Positions 37,000 to 50,551 of a stretch of DNA of 64,000 nucleotides are shown piece by piece. The number at the start of each line of letters is the position of its first letter. Within the stretch, counting starts at the first letter, position 1. Both the position numbers and the translations under genes were made by a program. The notes beneath the pieces were generated by a model that ran no database searches, had not been told where the DNA came from, and worked only from the letters and a program-made list of their open reading frames with translations. The stretch comes from Auanema rhodensis (Eukaryota; Nematoda; Chromadorea; Rhabditida; Rhabditidae), in assembly GCA_964057225.1 (NCBI GenBank), contig OZ059896.1:1-64000 (forward strand). Reading direction: 5' to 3'.

Positions 37000-39900
37000 G
37001 GAATCTAATTTTGAAAACCGCATCTCTTTATCTTTCACGTGAAGCGAGTTACATACCAAGTGCACATCACGTGTACATTTAATTAGCATAAATTAAAGTT
37101 CACGTAAATTTCAAAGTCATGGTTACCATGCACCAATATCAATAAAAATTTGTTTTTAGACTAATATGGACATGGGGAATCTAATTTTGAAAACCGCATC
37201 TCTTCATCTTTCACGTGAAGCGAGTTACATACCAAGTGCACATCACGTGTACATTTAATTAGCATAAATTAAAGTTCACGTAAATTTCAAAGTCATGGTT
37301 ACCATGCACCAATATCAATAAAAATTTGTTTTTAGACTAATATGGACATGGGGAATCTAATTTTGAAAACCGCATCTCTTTATCTTTCACGTGAAGCGAG
37401 TTACATACCAAGTGCACATCACGTGTACATTTAATTAGCATAAATTAAAGTTCACGTAAATTTCAAAGTCATGGTTACCATGAACCAATATCAATAAAAA
37501 TTTGTTTTTAGACTAATATGGACATGGGGAATCTAATTTTGAAAACCGCATCTCTTTATCTTTCACGTGAAGCGAGTTACATACCAAGTGCACATCACGT
37601 GTACATTTAATTAGCATAAATTAAAGTTCACGTAAATTTCAAAGTCATGGTTACCATGCACCAATATCAATAAAAATTTGTTTTTAGACTAATATGGACA
37701 TGGGGAATCTAATATTGAAAACCGCATCTCTTTATCTTTCACGTGAAGCGAGTTACATACCAAGTGCACATCACGTGTACATTTAATTAGCATAAATTAA
37801 AGTTCACGTAACTTTCAAAGTCATGGTTACCATGCACCAATATCAATAAAAATTTGTTTTTAGACTAATATGGACATGAGGAATCTAATTTTGAAAACCG
37901 CATCTCTTTATCTTTCACGTGAAGCGAGTTACATACCAAGTGCACATCACGTGTACATTTAATTAGCATAAATTAAAGTTCACGTAAATTTCAAAGTCAT
38001 GGTTACCATGAACCAATATCAATAAAAATTTGTTTTTAGACTAATATGGACATGAGAAATCTAATTTTGAAAACCGCATCTCTTTATCTTTCACGTGAAG
38101 CGAGTTACATACCAAGTGCACATCACGTGTACATTTAATTAGCATAAATTAAAGTTCACGTAAATTTCAAAGTCATGGTTACCATGAACCAATATCAATA
38201 AAAATTTGTTTTTAGACTAATATGGACATGGGGAATCTAATTTTGAAAACCGCATCTCTTTATCTTTCACGTGAAGCGAGTAACATACCAAGTGCACATC
38301 ACGTGTACATTTAATTAGCATAAATTAAAGTTCACGTAAATTTCAAAGTCATGGTTACCATGAACCAATATCAATAAAAATTTGTTTTTAGACTAATATG
38401 GACATGGGGAATCTAATTTTGAAAACCGCATCTCTTTATCTTTCACGTGAAGCGAGTTACATACCAAGTGCACATCACGTGTACATTTAATTAGCATAAA
38501 TTAAAGTTCACGTAAATTTCAAAGTCATGGTTACCATGCACCAATATCAATAAAAATTTGTTTTTAGACTAATATGGACATGGGGAATCTAATTTTGAAA
38601 ACCGCATCTCTTTATCTTTCACGTGAAGCGAGTTACATACCAAGTGCACATCACGTGTACATTTAATTAGCATAAATTAAAGTTCACGTAAATTTGAAAG
38701 TCATGGTTACCATGCACCAATATCAATAAAAATTTGTTTTTAGACTAATATGGACATGGGGAATCTAATTTTGAAAACCGCATCTCTTTATCTTTCACGT
38801 GAAGCGAGTTACATACCAAGTGCACATCACGTGTACATTTAATTAGCATAAATTAAAGTTCACGTAAATTTCAAAGTCATGGTTACCATGCACCAATATC
38901 AATAAAAATTTGTTTTTAGACTAATATGGACATGGGGAATCTAATATTGAAAACCGCATCTCTTTATCTTTCACGTGAAGCGAGTTACATACCAAGTGCA
39001 CATCACGTGTACATTTAATTAGCATAAATTAAAGTTCACGTAACTTTCAAAGTCATGGTTACCATGCACCAATATCAATAAAAATTTGTTTTTAGACTAA
39101 TATGGACATGGGGAATCTAATTTTGAAAACCGCATCTCTTTATCTTTCACGTGAAGCGAGTTACATACCAAGTGCACATCACGTGTACATTTAATTAGCA
39201 TAAATTAAAGTTCACGTAAATTTCAAAGTCATGGTTACCATGAACCAATATCAATAAAAATTTGTTTTTAGACTAATATGGACATGGGAAATCTAATTTT
39301 GAAAACCGCATCTCTTTATCTTTCACGTGAAGCGAGTTACATACCAAGTGCACATCACGTGTACATTTAATTAGCATAAATTAAAGTTCACGTAAATTTC
39401 AAAGTCATGGTTACCATGAACCAATATCAATAAAAATTTGTTTTTAGACTAATATGGACATGGGGAATCTAATTTTGAAAACCGCATCTCTTTATCTTTC
39501 ACGTGAAGCGAGTTACATACCAAGTGCACATGACGTGTACATTTAATTAGCATAAATTAAAGTTCACGTAAATTTCAAAGTCATGGTTACCATGCACCAA
39601 TGTCAATAAAAATTTGTTTTTAGACTAATATGGACATGGGGAATCTAATTTTGCAAACCGCATCTCTTCATCTTTCACGTGAAGCGAGTTACATACCAAG
39701 TGCACATCACGTGTACATTCAATTAGCATAAATTAAAGTTCACGTAAATTTCAAAGTCATGATTACCATGCACCAATATCAATAAAAATTTGTTTTTAGA
39801 CTAATATGGACATGGGGAATCTAATTTTGAAAACCGCATCTCTTTATCTTTCACGTGAAGCGAGTTACATACCAAGTGCACATCACGTGTACATTTAATT

Positions 39901-41230
39901 AGCATAAATTAAAGTTCACGTAAATTTCAAAGTCATGGTTACCATGAACCAATATCAATAAAAATTTGTTTTTAGACTAATATGGACATGGGGAATCTAA
40001 TTTTGAAAACCGCATCTCTTTATCTTTCACGTGAAGAGAGTTACATACCAAGTGCACATCACGTGTACATTTAATTAGCATAAATTAAAGTTCACGTAAA
40101 TTTCAAAGTCATGGTTACCATGAACCAATATCAATAAAAATTTGTTTTTAGACTAATATGGACATGGGGAATCTAATTTTGAAAACCGCATCTCTTTATC
40201 TTTCACGTGAAGCGAGTTACATACCAAGTGCACATCACGTGTACATTTAATTAGCATAAATTAAAGTTCACGTAACTTTCAAAGTCATGGTTACCATGCA
40301 CCAATATCAATAAAAATTTGTTTTTAGACTAATATGGACATGGGGAATCTAATTTTGAAAACCGCATTTCTTTATCTTTCACGTGAAGCGAGTTACATAC
40401 CAAGTGCACATCACGTGTACATTTAATTAGCATAAATTAAAGTTCACGTAAATTTGAAAGTCATGGTTACCATGCACCAATATCAATAAAAATTTGTTTT
40501 TAGACTAATATGGACATGGGGAATCTAATTTTGAAAACCGCATCTCTTTATCTTTCACGTGAAGCGAGTTACATACCAAGTGCACATCACGTGTACATTT
40601 AATTAGCATAAATTAAAGTTCACGTAAATTTCAAAGTCATGGTTACCATGAACCAATATCAATAAAAATTTGTTTTTAGACTAATATGGACATGGGAAAT
40701 CTAATTTTGAAAACCGCATCTCTTTATCTTTCACGTGAAGCGAGTTACATACCAAGTGCACATCACGTGTACATTTAATTAGCATAAATTAAAGTTCACG
40801 TAAATTTCAAAGTCATGGTTACCATGCACCAATATCAATAAAAATTTGTTTTTAGACTAATATGGACATGGGGAATCTAATTTTGAAAACCGCATCTCTT
40901 TATCTTTCACGTGAAGCGAGTTACATACCAAGTGCACATCACGTGTACATTTAATTAGCATAAATTAAAGTTCACGTAAATTTCAAAGTCATGGTTACCA
41001 TGCACCAATATCAATAAAAATTTGTTTTTAGACTAATATGGACATGGGGAATCTAATTTTGAAAACCGCATCTCTTTATCTTTCACGTGAAGCGAGTTAC
41101 ATACCAAGTGCACATCACGTGTACATTTAATTAGCATAAATTAAAGTTCACGTAAATTTCAAAGTCATGGTTACCATGAACCAATATCAATAAAAATTTG
41201 TTTTTAGACTAATATGGACATGGGGAATCT
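37000..41230 (+). repeat. Mosaic stretch of standard monomers, domain II
   Basis: All monomers are 176 bp. Markers scattered here (t155a + a77c pairs near 37711/37811 and 38945/39044, c81g near 38695 and 40455, g146a near 38055, 39290 and 40696) recur in different orders, suggesting conversion among short blocks. I see no single clean higher-order unit. TAACATACC near 38281 and CATTTCT near 40366 are private changes. Confidence 0.75.
39496..39847 (+). repeat. c37g cassette, copy 4
   Basis: Same two-monomer set, isolated by 3.3 kb from copy 3 and lacking the c81g monomer immediately upstream. The second monomer has a private GATTACC near 39762, which breaks the GGTTACC palindrome. It may be a conversion tract or a remnant of a larger duplication. 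Confidence 0.85.
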
Positions 41231-41239
41231 AATTTTGAA

Positions 41240-44200
41240 AACCGCATCTCTTCATCTTTCACGTGAAGCGAGTTACATACCAAGTGCACATCACGTGTAC
41301 ATTTAATTAGCATAAATTAAAGTTCACGTAAATTTCAAAGTCATGGTTACCATGCACCAATATCAATAAAAATTTGTTTTTAGACTAATATGGACATGGG
41401 GAATCTAATTTTGAAAACCGCATCTCTTTATCTTTCACGTGAAGCGAGTTACATACCAAGTGCACATCACGTGTACATTTAATTAGCATAAATTAAAGTT
41501 CACGTAAATTTCAAAGTCATGGTTACCATGAACCAATATCAATAAAAATTTGTTTTTAGACTAATATGGACATGGGGAATCTAATTTCGAAAACCGCATC
41601 TCTTTATCTTTCACGTGAAGCGAGTTACATACCAAGTGCACATCACGTGTACATTTAATTAGCATAAATTAAAGTTCACGTAAATTTCAAAGTCATGGTT
41701 ACCATGCACCAATATCAATAAAAATTTGTTTTTAGACTAATATGGACATGGGGAATCTAATTTTGAAAACCGCATCTCTTTATCTTTCACGTGAAGCGAG
41801 TTACATACCAAGTGCACATCACGTGTACATTTAATTAGCATAAATTAAAGTTCACGTAAATTTCAAAGTCATGGTTAGCATGCACCAATATCAATAAAAA
41901 TTTGTTTTTAGACTAATATGGACATGGGGAATCTAATTTTGAAAACCGCATCTCTTTATCTTTCACGTGAAGCGAGTTACATACCAAGTGCACATCACGT
42001 GTACATTTAATTAGCATAAATTAAAGTTCACGTAAATTTCAAAGTCATGGTTACCATGCACCAATATCAATAAAAATTTGTTTTTAGACTAATATGGACA
42101 TGGGGAATCTAATTTTGAAAACCGCATCTCTTTATCTTTCACGTGAAGCGAGTTACATACCAAGTGCACATCACGTGTACATTTAATTAGCATAAATTAA
42201 AGTTCACGTAAATTTCAAAGTCATGGTTACCATGCACCAATATCAATAAAAATTTGTTTTTAAACTAATATGGACATGGGGAATCTAATTTTGAAAACCG
42301 CATCTCTTTATCTTTCACGTGAAGCGAGTTACATACCAAGTGCACATCACGTGTACATTTAATTAGCATTAATTAAAGTTCACGTAAATTTCAAAGTCAT
42401 GGTTACCATGAACCAATATCAATAAAAATTTGTTTTTAGACTAATATGGACATGGGAAATCTAATTTTGAAAACCGCATCTCTTTATCTTTCACGTGAAG
42501 CGAGTTACATACCAAGTGCACATCACGTGTACATTTAATTAACATAAATTAAAGTTCACGTAAATTTCAAAGTCATGGTTACCATGAACCAATATCAATA
42601 AAAATTTGTTTTTAGACTAATATGGACATGAGGAATCTAATTTTGAAAACCGCATCTCTTTATCTTTCACGTGAAGCGAGTTACATACCAAGTGCACATC
42701 ACGTGTACATTTAATTAGCATAAATTAAAGTTCACGTAAATTTCAAAGTCATGGTTACCATGCACCAATATCAATAAAAATTTGTTTTTAGACTAATATG
42801 GACATGGGGAATCTAATTTTGAAAACCGCATCTCTTTATCTTTCACGTGAAGCGAGTTACATACCAAGTGCACATCACGTGTACATTTAATTAGCATAAA
42901 TTAAAGTTCACGTAAATTTCAAAGTCATGGTTACCATGCACCAATATCAATAAAAATTTGTTTTTAGACTAATATGGACATGGGGAATCTAATTTTGAAA
43001 ACCGCATCTCTTCATCTTTCACGTGAAGCGAGTTACATACCAAGTGCACATCACGTGTACATTTAATTAGCATAAATTAAAGTTCACGTAAATTTCAAAG
43101 TCATGGTTACCATGCACCAATATCAATAAAAATTTGTTTTTAGACTAATATGGACATGGGGAATCTAATTTTGAAAACCGCATCTCTTTATCTTTCACGT
43201 GAAGCGAGTTACATACCAAGTGCACATCACGTGTACATTTAATTAGCATAAATTAAAGTTCACGTAAATTTCAAAGTCATGGTTACCATGAACCAATATC
43301 AATAAAAATTTGTTTTTAGACTAATATGGACATGGGGAATCTAATTTCGAAAACCGCATCTCTTTATCTTTCACGTGAAGCGAGTTACATACCAAGTGCA
43401 CATCACGTGTACATTTAATTAGCATAAATTAAAGTTCACGTAAATTTCAAAGTCATGGTTACCATGCACCAATATCAATAAAAATTTGTTTTTAGACTAA
43501 TATGGACATGGGGAATCTAATGTTGAAAACCGCATCTCTTTATCTTTCACGTGAAGCGAGTTACATACCAAGTGCACATCACGTGTACATTTAATTAGCA
43601 TAAATTAAAGTTCACGTAAATTTCAAAGTCATGGTTACCATGCACCAATATCAATAAAAATTTGTTTTTAGACTAATATGGACATGGGGAATCTAATTTT
43701 GAAAACCGCATCTCTTTATCTTTCACGTGAAGCGAGTTACATACCAAGTGCACATCACGTGTACATTTAATTAGCATAAATTAAAGTTCACGTAAATTTC
43801 AAAGTCATGGTTACCATGAACCAATATCAATAAAAATTTGTTTTTAGACTAATATGGACATGGGGAATCTAATTTTGAAAACCGCATCTCTTTATCTTTC
43901 ACGTGAAGCGAGTTACATACCAAGTGCACATCACGTGTACATTTAATTAGCATAAATTAAAGTTCACGTAAATTTCAAAGTCATGGTTACCATGCACCAA
44001 TATCAATAAAAATTTGTTTTTAGACTAATATGGACATGGGGAATCTAATTTTGAAAACCGCATCTCTTTATCTTTCACGTGAAGCGAGTTACATACCAAG
44101 TGCACATCACGTGTACATTTAATTAGCATAAATTAAAGTTCACGTAAATTTCAAAGTCATGGTTACCATGCACCAATATCAATAAAAATTTGTTTTTAGA

Positions 44201-44340
44201 CTAATATGGACATGGGGAATCTAATTTTGAAAACCGCATCTCTTTATCTTTCACGTGAAGCGAGTTACATACCAAGTGCACATCACGTGTACATTTAATT
44301 AGCATAAATTAAAGTTCACGTAAATTTCAAAGTCATGGTT
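41240..44340 (+). repeat. Ten-monomer (1760-bp) tandem repeat in domain II
   Basis: t174c near 41250/43010 and t157c (AATTTCGA) at about 41587/43347 are 1760 bp apart. Between them lies a run with TTAGCATG (41877), TTTTTAAACT (42263), a59t + g146a, g55a and g144a; of these the second unit repeats only part before the window moves to other types. TGTTGAAAA near 43521 is private. Confidence 0.75.
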
Positions 44341-44597
44341 ACCATGCGCCAATATCAATAAAAATTTGTTTTTAGACTAATATGTACATGGGGAATCTTA
44401 TTTTGAAAACCGCATCTCTTTATCTTTCACGTGAAGCGAGTTACATACCAAGTGCACATCACGTGTACATTTAATTAACATAAATTAAAGTTCACGTAAA
44501 TTTCAAAGTCATGGTTACCATGCACCAATATCAATAAAAATTTGTTTTTAGACTAATATGGACATGGGGAATCTAATTTTGAAAACCGCATCTCTTT
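44246..44597 (+). repeat. Monomer pair with GCGCC, ATGTACATG, a152t and g55a
   Basis: One monomer carries CATGCGCC (44343), ATATGTACATG and a152t (AATCTTA); the next carries g55a (TTAACATA). The first recurs at 59299, offset 14,956, with g146a added, and the downstream g144a follows at the same offset (44741/59697). The a152t + g55a pair without the other two changes recurs at about 46154, 48089, 49144, 50552 and 52487. This copy sits at the domain II/III transition and may resemble the ancestor of that series. Confidence 0.82.
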
Positions 44598-46153
44598 ATC
44601 TTTCACGTGAAGCGAGTTACATACCAAGTGCACATCACGTGTACATTTAATTAGCATAAATTAAAGTTCACGTAAATTTCAAAGTCATGGTTACCATGCA
44701 CCAATATCAATAAAAATTTGTTTTTAGACTAATATGGACATGAGGAATCTAATTTTGAAAACCGCATCTCTTTATCTTTCACGTGAAGCGAGTTACATAC
44801 CAAGTGCACATCACGTGTACATTTAATTAGCATAAATTAAAGTTCACGTAAATTTCAAAGTCATGGTTACCATGCACCAATATCAATAAAAATTTGTTTT
44901 TAGACTAATATGGACATGGGGAATCTAATTTTGAAAACCGCATCTCTTTATCTTTCACGTGAAGCGAGTTACATACCAAGTGCACATCACGTGTACATTT
45001 AATTAGCATAAATTAAAGTTCACGTAAATTTCAAAGTCATGGTTACCATGAACCAATATCGATAAAATTTTGTTTTTAGACTAATATGGACATGGGGAAT
45101 CTAATTTTGAAAACCGCATCTCTTTATCTTTCACGTGAAGCGAGTTACATACCAAGTGCACATCACGTGTACATTTAATTAGCATAAATTAAAGTTCACG
45201 TAAAATTCAAAGTCATGGTTACCATGCACCAATATCAATAAAAATTTGTTTTTAGACTAATATGGACATGGGGAATCTAATTTTAAAAACCGCATCTCTT
45301 TATCTTTCACGTGAAGCGAGTTACATACCAAGTGCACATCACGTGTACATTTAATTAGCATAAATTAAAGTTCACGTAAATTTCAAAGTCATGGTTACCA
45401 TGCACCAATATCAATAAAAATTTGTTTTTAGACTAATATGGACATGGGGAATCTAATTTTGAAAACCGCATCTCTTTATCTTTCACGTGAAGCGAGTTAC
45501 ATACCAAGTGCACATCACGTGTACATTTAATTAGCATAAATTAAAGTTCACGTAAATTTCAAAGTCATGGTTACCATGAACCAATATCGATAAAATTTTG
45601 TTTTTAGACTAATATGGACATGGGGAATCTAATTTTGAAAACCGCATCTCTTTATCTTTCACGTGAAGCGAGTTACATACCAAGTGCACATCACGTGTAC
45701 ATTTAATTAGCATAAATTAAAGTTCACGTAAATTTCAAAGTCATGGTTACCATGCACCAATATCAATAAAAATTTGTTTTTAGACTAATATGGACATGGG
45801 GAATCTAATTTTAAAAACCGCATCTCTTTATCTTTCACGTGAAGCGAGTTACATACCAAGTGCACATCACGTGTACATTTAATTAGCATAAATTAAAGTT
45901 CACGTAAATTTCAAAGTCATGGTTACCATGCACCAATATCAATAAAAATTTGTTTTTAGACTAATATGGACATGGGGAATCTAATTTTGAAAACCGCATC
46001 TCTTTATCTTTCACGTGAAGCGAGTTACATACCAAGTGCACATCACGTGTACATTTAATTAGCATAAATTAAAGTTCACGTAAATTTCAAAGTCATGGTT
46101 ACCATGAACCAATATCAATAAAAATTTGTTTTTAGACTAATATGGACATGGGG

Positions 46154-48960
46154 AATCTTATTTTGAAAACCGCATCTCTTTATCTTTCACGTGAAGCGAG
46201 TTACATACCAAGTGCACATCACGTGTACATTTAATTAACATAAATTAAAGTTCACGTAAATTTCAAAGTCATGGTTACCATGCACCAATATCAATAAAAA
46301 TTTGTTTTTAGACTAATATGGACATGGGGAATCTAATTTTGAAAACCGCATCTCTTTATCTTTCACGTGAAGCGAGTTACATACCAAGTGCACATCACGT
46401 GTACATTTAATTAGCATAAATTAAAGTTCACGTAAATTTCAAAGTCATGGTTACCATGCACCAATATCAATAAAAATTTGTTTTTAGACTAATATGGACA
46501 TGGGGAATCTAATTTTGAAAACCGCATCTCTTTATCTTTCACGTGAAGCGAGTTACATACCAAGTGCACATCACGTGTACATTTAATTAGCATAAATTAA
46601 AGTTCACGTAAATTTCAAAGTCATGGTTACCATGAACCAATATCAAAAAAATTTGTTTTTAGACTAATATGGACATGGGGAATCTAATTTTGAAAACCGC
46701 ATCTCTTTATCTTTCACGTGAAGCGAGTTACATACCAAGTGCACATCACGTGTACATTTAATTAGCATAAATTAAAGTTCACGTAAATTTCAAAGTCATG
46801 GTTACCATGAACCAATATCGATAAAATTTTGTTTTTAGACTAATATGGACATGGGGAATCTAATATTGAAAACCGCATCTCTTTATCTTTCACGTGAAGC
46901 GAGTTACATACCAAGTGCACATCACGTGTACATTTAATTAGCATAAATTAAAGTTCACGTAAAATTCAAAGTCATGGTTACCATGCACCAATATCAATCA
47001 AAATTTGTTTTTAGACTAATATGGACATGGGGAATCTAATTTTGAAAACCGCATCTCTTCATCTTTCACGTGAAGCGAGGTACATACCAAGTGCACATCA
47101 CGTGTACATTTAATTAGCATAAATTAAAGTTCACGTAAATTTCAAAGTCATGGTTACCATGCACCAATATCAATAAAAATTTGTTTTTAGACTAATATGG
47201 ACATGGGGAATCTAATTTTGAAAACCGCATCTCTTTATCTTTCACGTGAAGCGAGTTACATACCAAGTGCACATCACGTGTACATTTAATTAGCATAAAT
47301 TAAAGTTCACGTGAATTTCAAAGTCATGGTTACCATGAACCAATATCAATAAAAATTTGTTTTTAGACTAATATGGACATGGGGAATCTAATTTTGAAAA
47401 CCGCATCTCTTTATCTTTCACGTGAAGCGAGTTACATACCAAGTGCACATCACGTGTACATTTAATTAGCATAAATTAAAGTTCACGTAAATTTCAAAGT
47501 CATGGTTACCATGAACCAATATCGATAAAATTTTGTTTTTAGACTAATATGGACATGGGGAATCTAATTTTGAAAACCGCATCTCTTTATCTTTCACGTG
47601 AAGCGAGTTACATACCAAGTGCACATCACGTGTACATTTAATTAGCATAAATTAAAGTTCACGTAAATTTCAAAGTCATGGTTACCATGCACCAATATCA
47701 ATAAAAATTTGTTTTTAGACTAATATGGACATGGGGAATCTAATTTTAAAAACCGCATCTCTTTATCTTTCACGTGAAGCGAGTTACATACCAAGTGCAC
47801 ATCACGTGTACATTTAATTAGCATAAATTAAAGTTCACGTAAATTTCAAAGTCATGGTTACCATGCACCAATATCAATAAAAATTTGTTTTTAGACTAAT
47901 ATGGACATGGGGAATCTAATTTTGAAAACCGCATCTCTTTATCTTTCACGTGAAGCGAGTTACATACCAAGTGCACATCACGTGTACATTTAATTAGCAT
48001 AAATTAAAGTTCACGTAAATTTCAAAGTCATGGTTACCATGAACCAATATCAATAAAAATTTGTTTTTAGACTAATATGGACATGGGGAATCTTATTTTG
48101 AAAACCGCATCTCTTTATCTTTCACGTGAAGCGAGTTACATACCAAGTGCACATCACGTGTACATTTAATTAACATAAATTAAAGTTCACGTAAATTTCA
48201 AAGTCATGGTTACCATGCACCAATATCAATAAAAATTTGTTTTTAGACTAATATGGACATGGGGAATCTAATTTTGAAAACCGCATCTCTTTATCTTTCA
48301 CGTGAAGCGAGTTACATACCAAGTGCACATCACGTGTACATTTAATTAGCATAAATTAAAGTTCACGTAAATTTCAAAGTCATGGTTACCATGCACCAAT
48401 ATCAATAAAAATTTGTTTTTAGACTAATATGGACATGAGGAATCTAATTTTGAAAACCGCATCTCTTTATCTTTCACGTGAAGCGAGTTACATACCAAGT
48501 GCACATCACGTGTACATTTAATTAGCATAAATTAAAGTTCACGTAAATTTCAAAGTCATGGTTACCATGCACCAATATCAATAAAAATTTGTTTTTAGAC
48601 TAATATGGACATGGGGAATCTAATTTTGAAAACCGCATCTCTTTATCTTTCACGTGAAGCGAGTTACATACCAAGTGCACATCACGTGTACATTTAATTA
48701 GCATAAATTAAAGTTCACGTAAATTTCAAAGTCATGGTTACCATGAACCAATATCAAAAAAATTTGTTTTTAGACTAATATGGACATGGGGAATCTAATT
48801 TCGAAAACCGCATCTCTTTATCTTTCACGTGAAGCGAGTTACATACCAAGTGCACATCACGTGTACATTTAATTAGCATAAATTAAAGTTCACGTAAATT
48901 TCAAAGTCATGGTTACCATGAACCAATATCGATAAAATTTTGTTTTTAGACTAATATGGA
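46154..48960 (+). repeat. 25-monomer duplication, left copy
   Basis: Shares with 50552-53350 a constant offset of 4398 bp: a152t at 46154/50552, T112 deletions at 46644/51042 and 48755/53153, a113c near 46998/51396, t157c near 48801/53200. A third nested period, 2111 bp, links the two T112 deletions within each copy. The match ends at the ATCGAT monomer at 48929/53327: the left copy keeps AATTTTG while the right copy changes to AATATTG. Confidence 0.88.
46536..47414 (+). repeat. Five-monomer cassette, copy 1
   Basis: Ordered variants in five consecutive monomers: T112 deletion (175 bp, ATCAAAAAAATTT); a110g + a117t + t155a; t78a + a113c + t174c; t18g (GCGAGGTAC); a75g (CACGTGAATT). The a75g change makes a third full CACGTG. 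The cassette recurs complete at 50934, 53045 and 59908, and in rearranged form at 54276. Confidence 0.92.
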
Positions 48961-48997
48961 CATGGGGAATCTAATTTTGAAAACCGCATCTCTTTAT
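48647..48997 (+). repeat. T112-deletion monomer with t157c followed by an ATCGAT monomer
   Basis: The first monomer (175 bp) has the T112 deletion and TTTCGAAAA; the second has a110g + a117t but not t155a. It resembles the start of the five-monomer cassette but is not followed by t78a, t18g or a75g. It is the likely donor of the left end of cassette copy 3. Confidence 0.82.
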
Positions 48998-50551
48998 CTT
49001 TCACGTGAAGCGAGTTACATACCAAGTGCACATCACGTGTACATTTAATTAGCATAAATTAAAGTTCACGTAAATTTCAAAGTCATGGTTACCATGAACC
49101 AATATCAATAAAAATTTGTTTTTAGACTAATATGGACATGGGGAATCTTATTTTGAAAACCGCATCTCTTTATCTTTCACGTGAAGCGAGTTACATACCA
49201 AGTGCACATCACGTGTACATTTAATTAACATAAATTAAAGTTCACGTAAATTTCAAAGTCATGGTTACCATGCACCAATATCAATAAAAATTTGTTTTTA
49301 GACTAATATGGACATGGGGAATCTAATTTTGAAAACCGCATCTCTTTATCTTTCACGTGAAGCGAGTTACATACCAAGTGCACATCACGTGTACATTTAA
49401 TTAGCATAAATTAAAGTTCACGTAAATTTCAAAGTCATGGTTACCATGAACCAATATCGATAAAATTTTGTTTTTAGACTAATATGGACATGGGGAATCT
49501 AATTTTGAAAACCGCATCTCTTTATCTTTCACGTGAAGCGAGTTACATACCAAGTGCACATCACGTGTACATTTAATTAGCATAAATTAAAGTTCACGTA
49601 AATTTCAAAGTCATGGTTACCATGCACCAATATCAATAAAAATTTGTTTTTAGACTAATATGGACATGGGGAATCTAATTTTAAAAACCGCATCTCTTTA
49701 TCTTTCACGTGAAGCGAGTTACATACCAAGTGCACATCACGTGTACATTTAATTAGCATAAATTAAAGTTCACGTAAATTTCAAAGTCATGGTTACCATG
49801 CACCAATATCAATAAAAATTTGTTTTTAGACTAATATGGACATGGGGAATCTAATTTTAAAAACCGCATCTCTTTATCTTTCACGTGAAGCGAGTTACAT
49901 ACCAAGTGCACATCACGTGTACATTTAATTAGCATAAATTAAAGTTCACGTAAATTTCAAAGTCATGGTTACCATGAACCAATATCGATAAAATTTTGTT
50001 TTTAGACTAATATGGACATGGGGAATCTAATTTTGAAAACCGCATCTCTTTATCTTTCACGTGAAGCGAGTTACATACCAAGTGCACATCACGTGTACAT
50101 TTAATTAGCATAAATTAAAGTTCACGTAAATTTCAAAGTCATGGTTACCATGCACCAATATCAATAAAAATTTGTTTTTAGACTAATATGGACATGGGGA
50201 ATCTAATTTTAAAAACCGCATCTCTTTATCTTTCACGTGAAGCGAGTTACATACCAAGTGCACATCACGTGTACATTTAATTAGCATAAATTAAAGTTCA
50301 CGTAAATTTCAAAGTCATGGTTACCATGCACCAATATCAATAAAAATTTGTTTTTAGACTAATATGGACATGGGGAATCTAATTTTGAAAACCGCATCTC
50401 TTTATCTTTCACGTGAAGCGAGTTACATACCAAGTGCACATCACGTGTACATTTAATTAGCATAAATTAAAGTTCACGTAAATTTCAAAGTCATGGTTAC
50501 CATGAACCAATATCAATAAAAATTTGTTTTTAGACTAATATGGACATGGGG

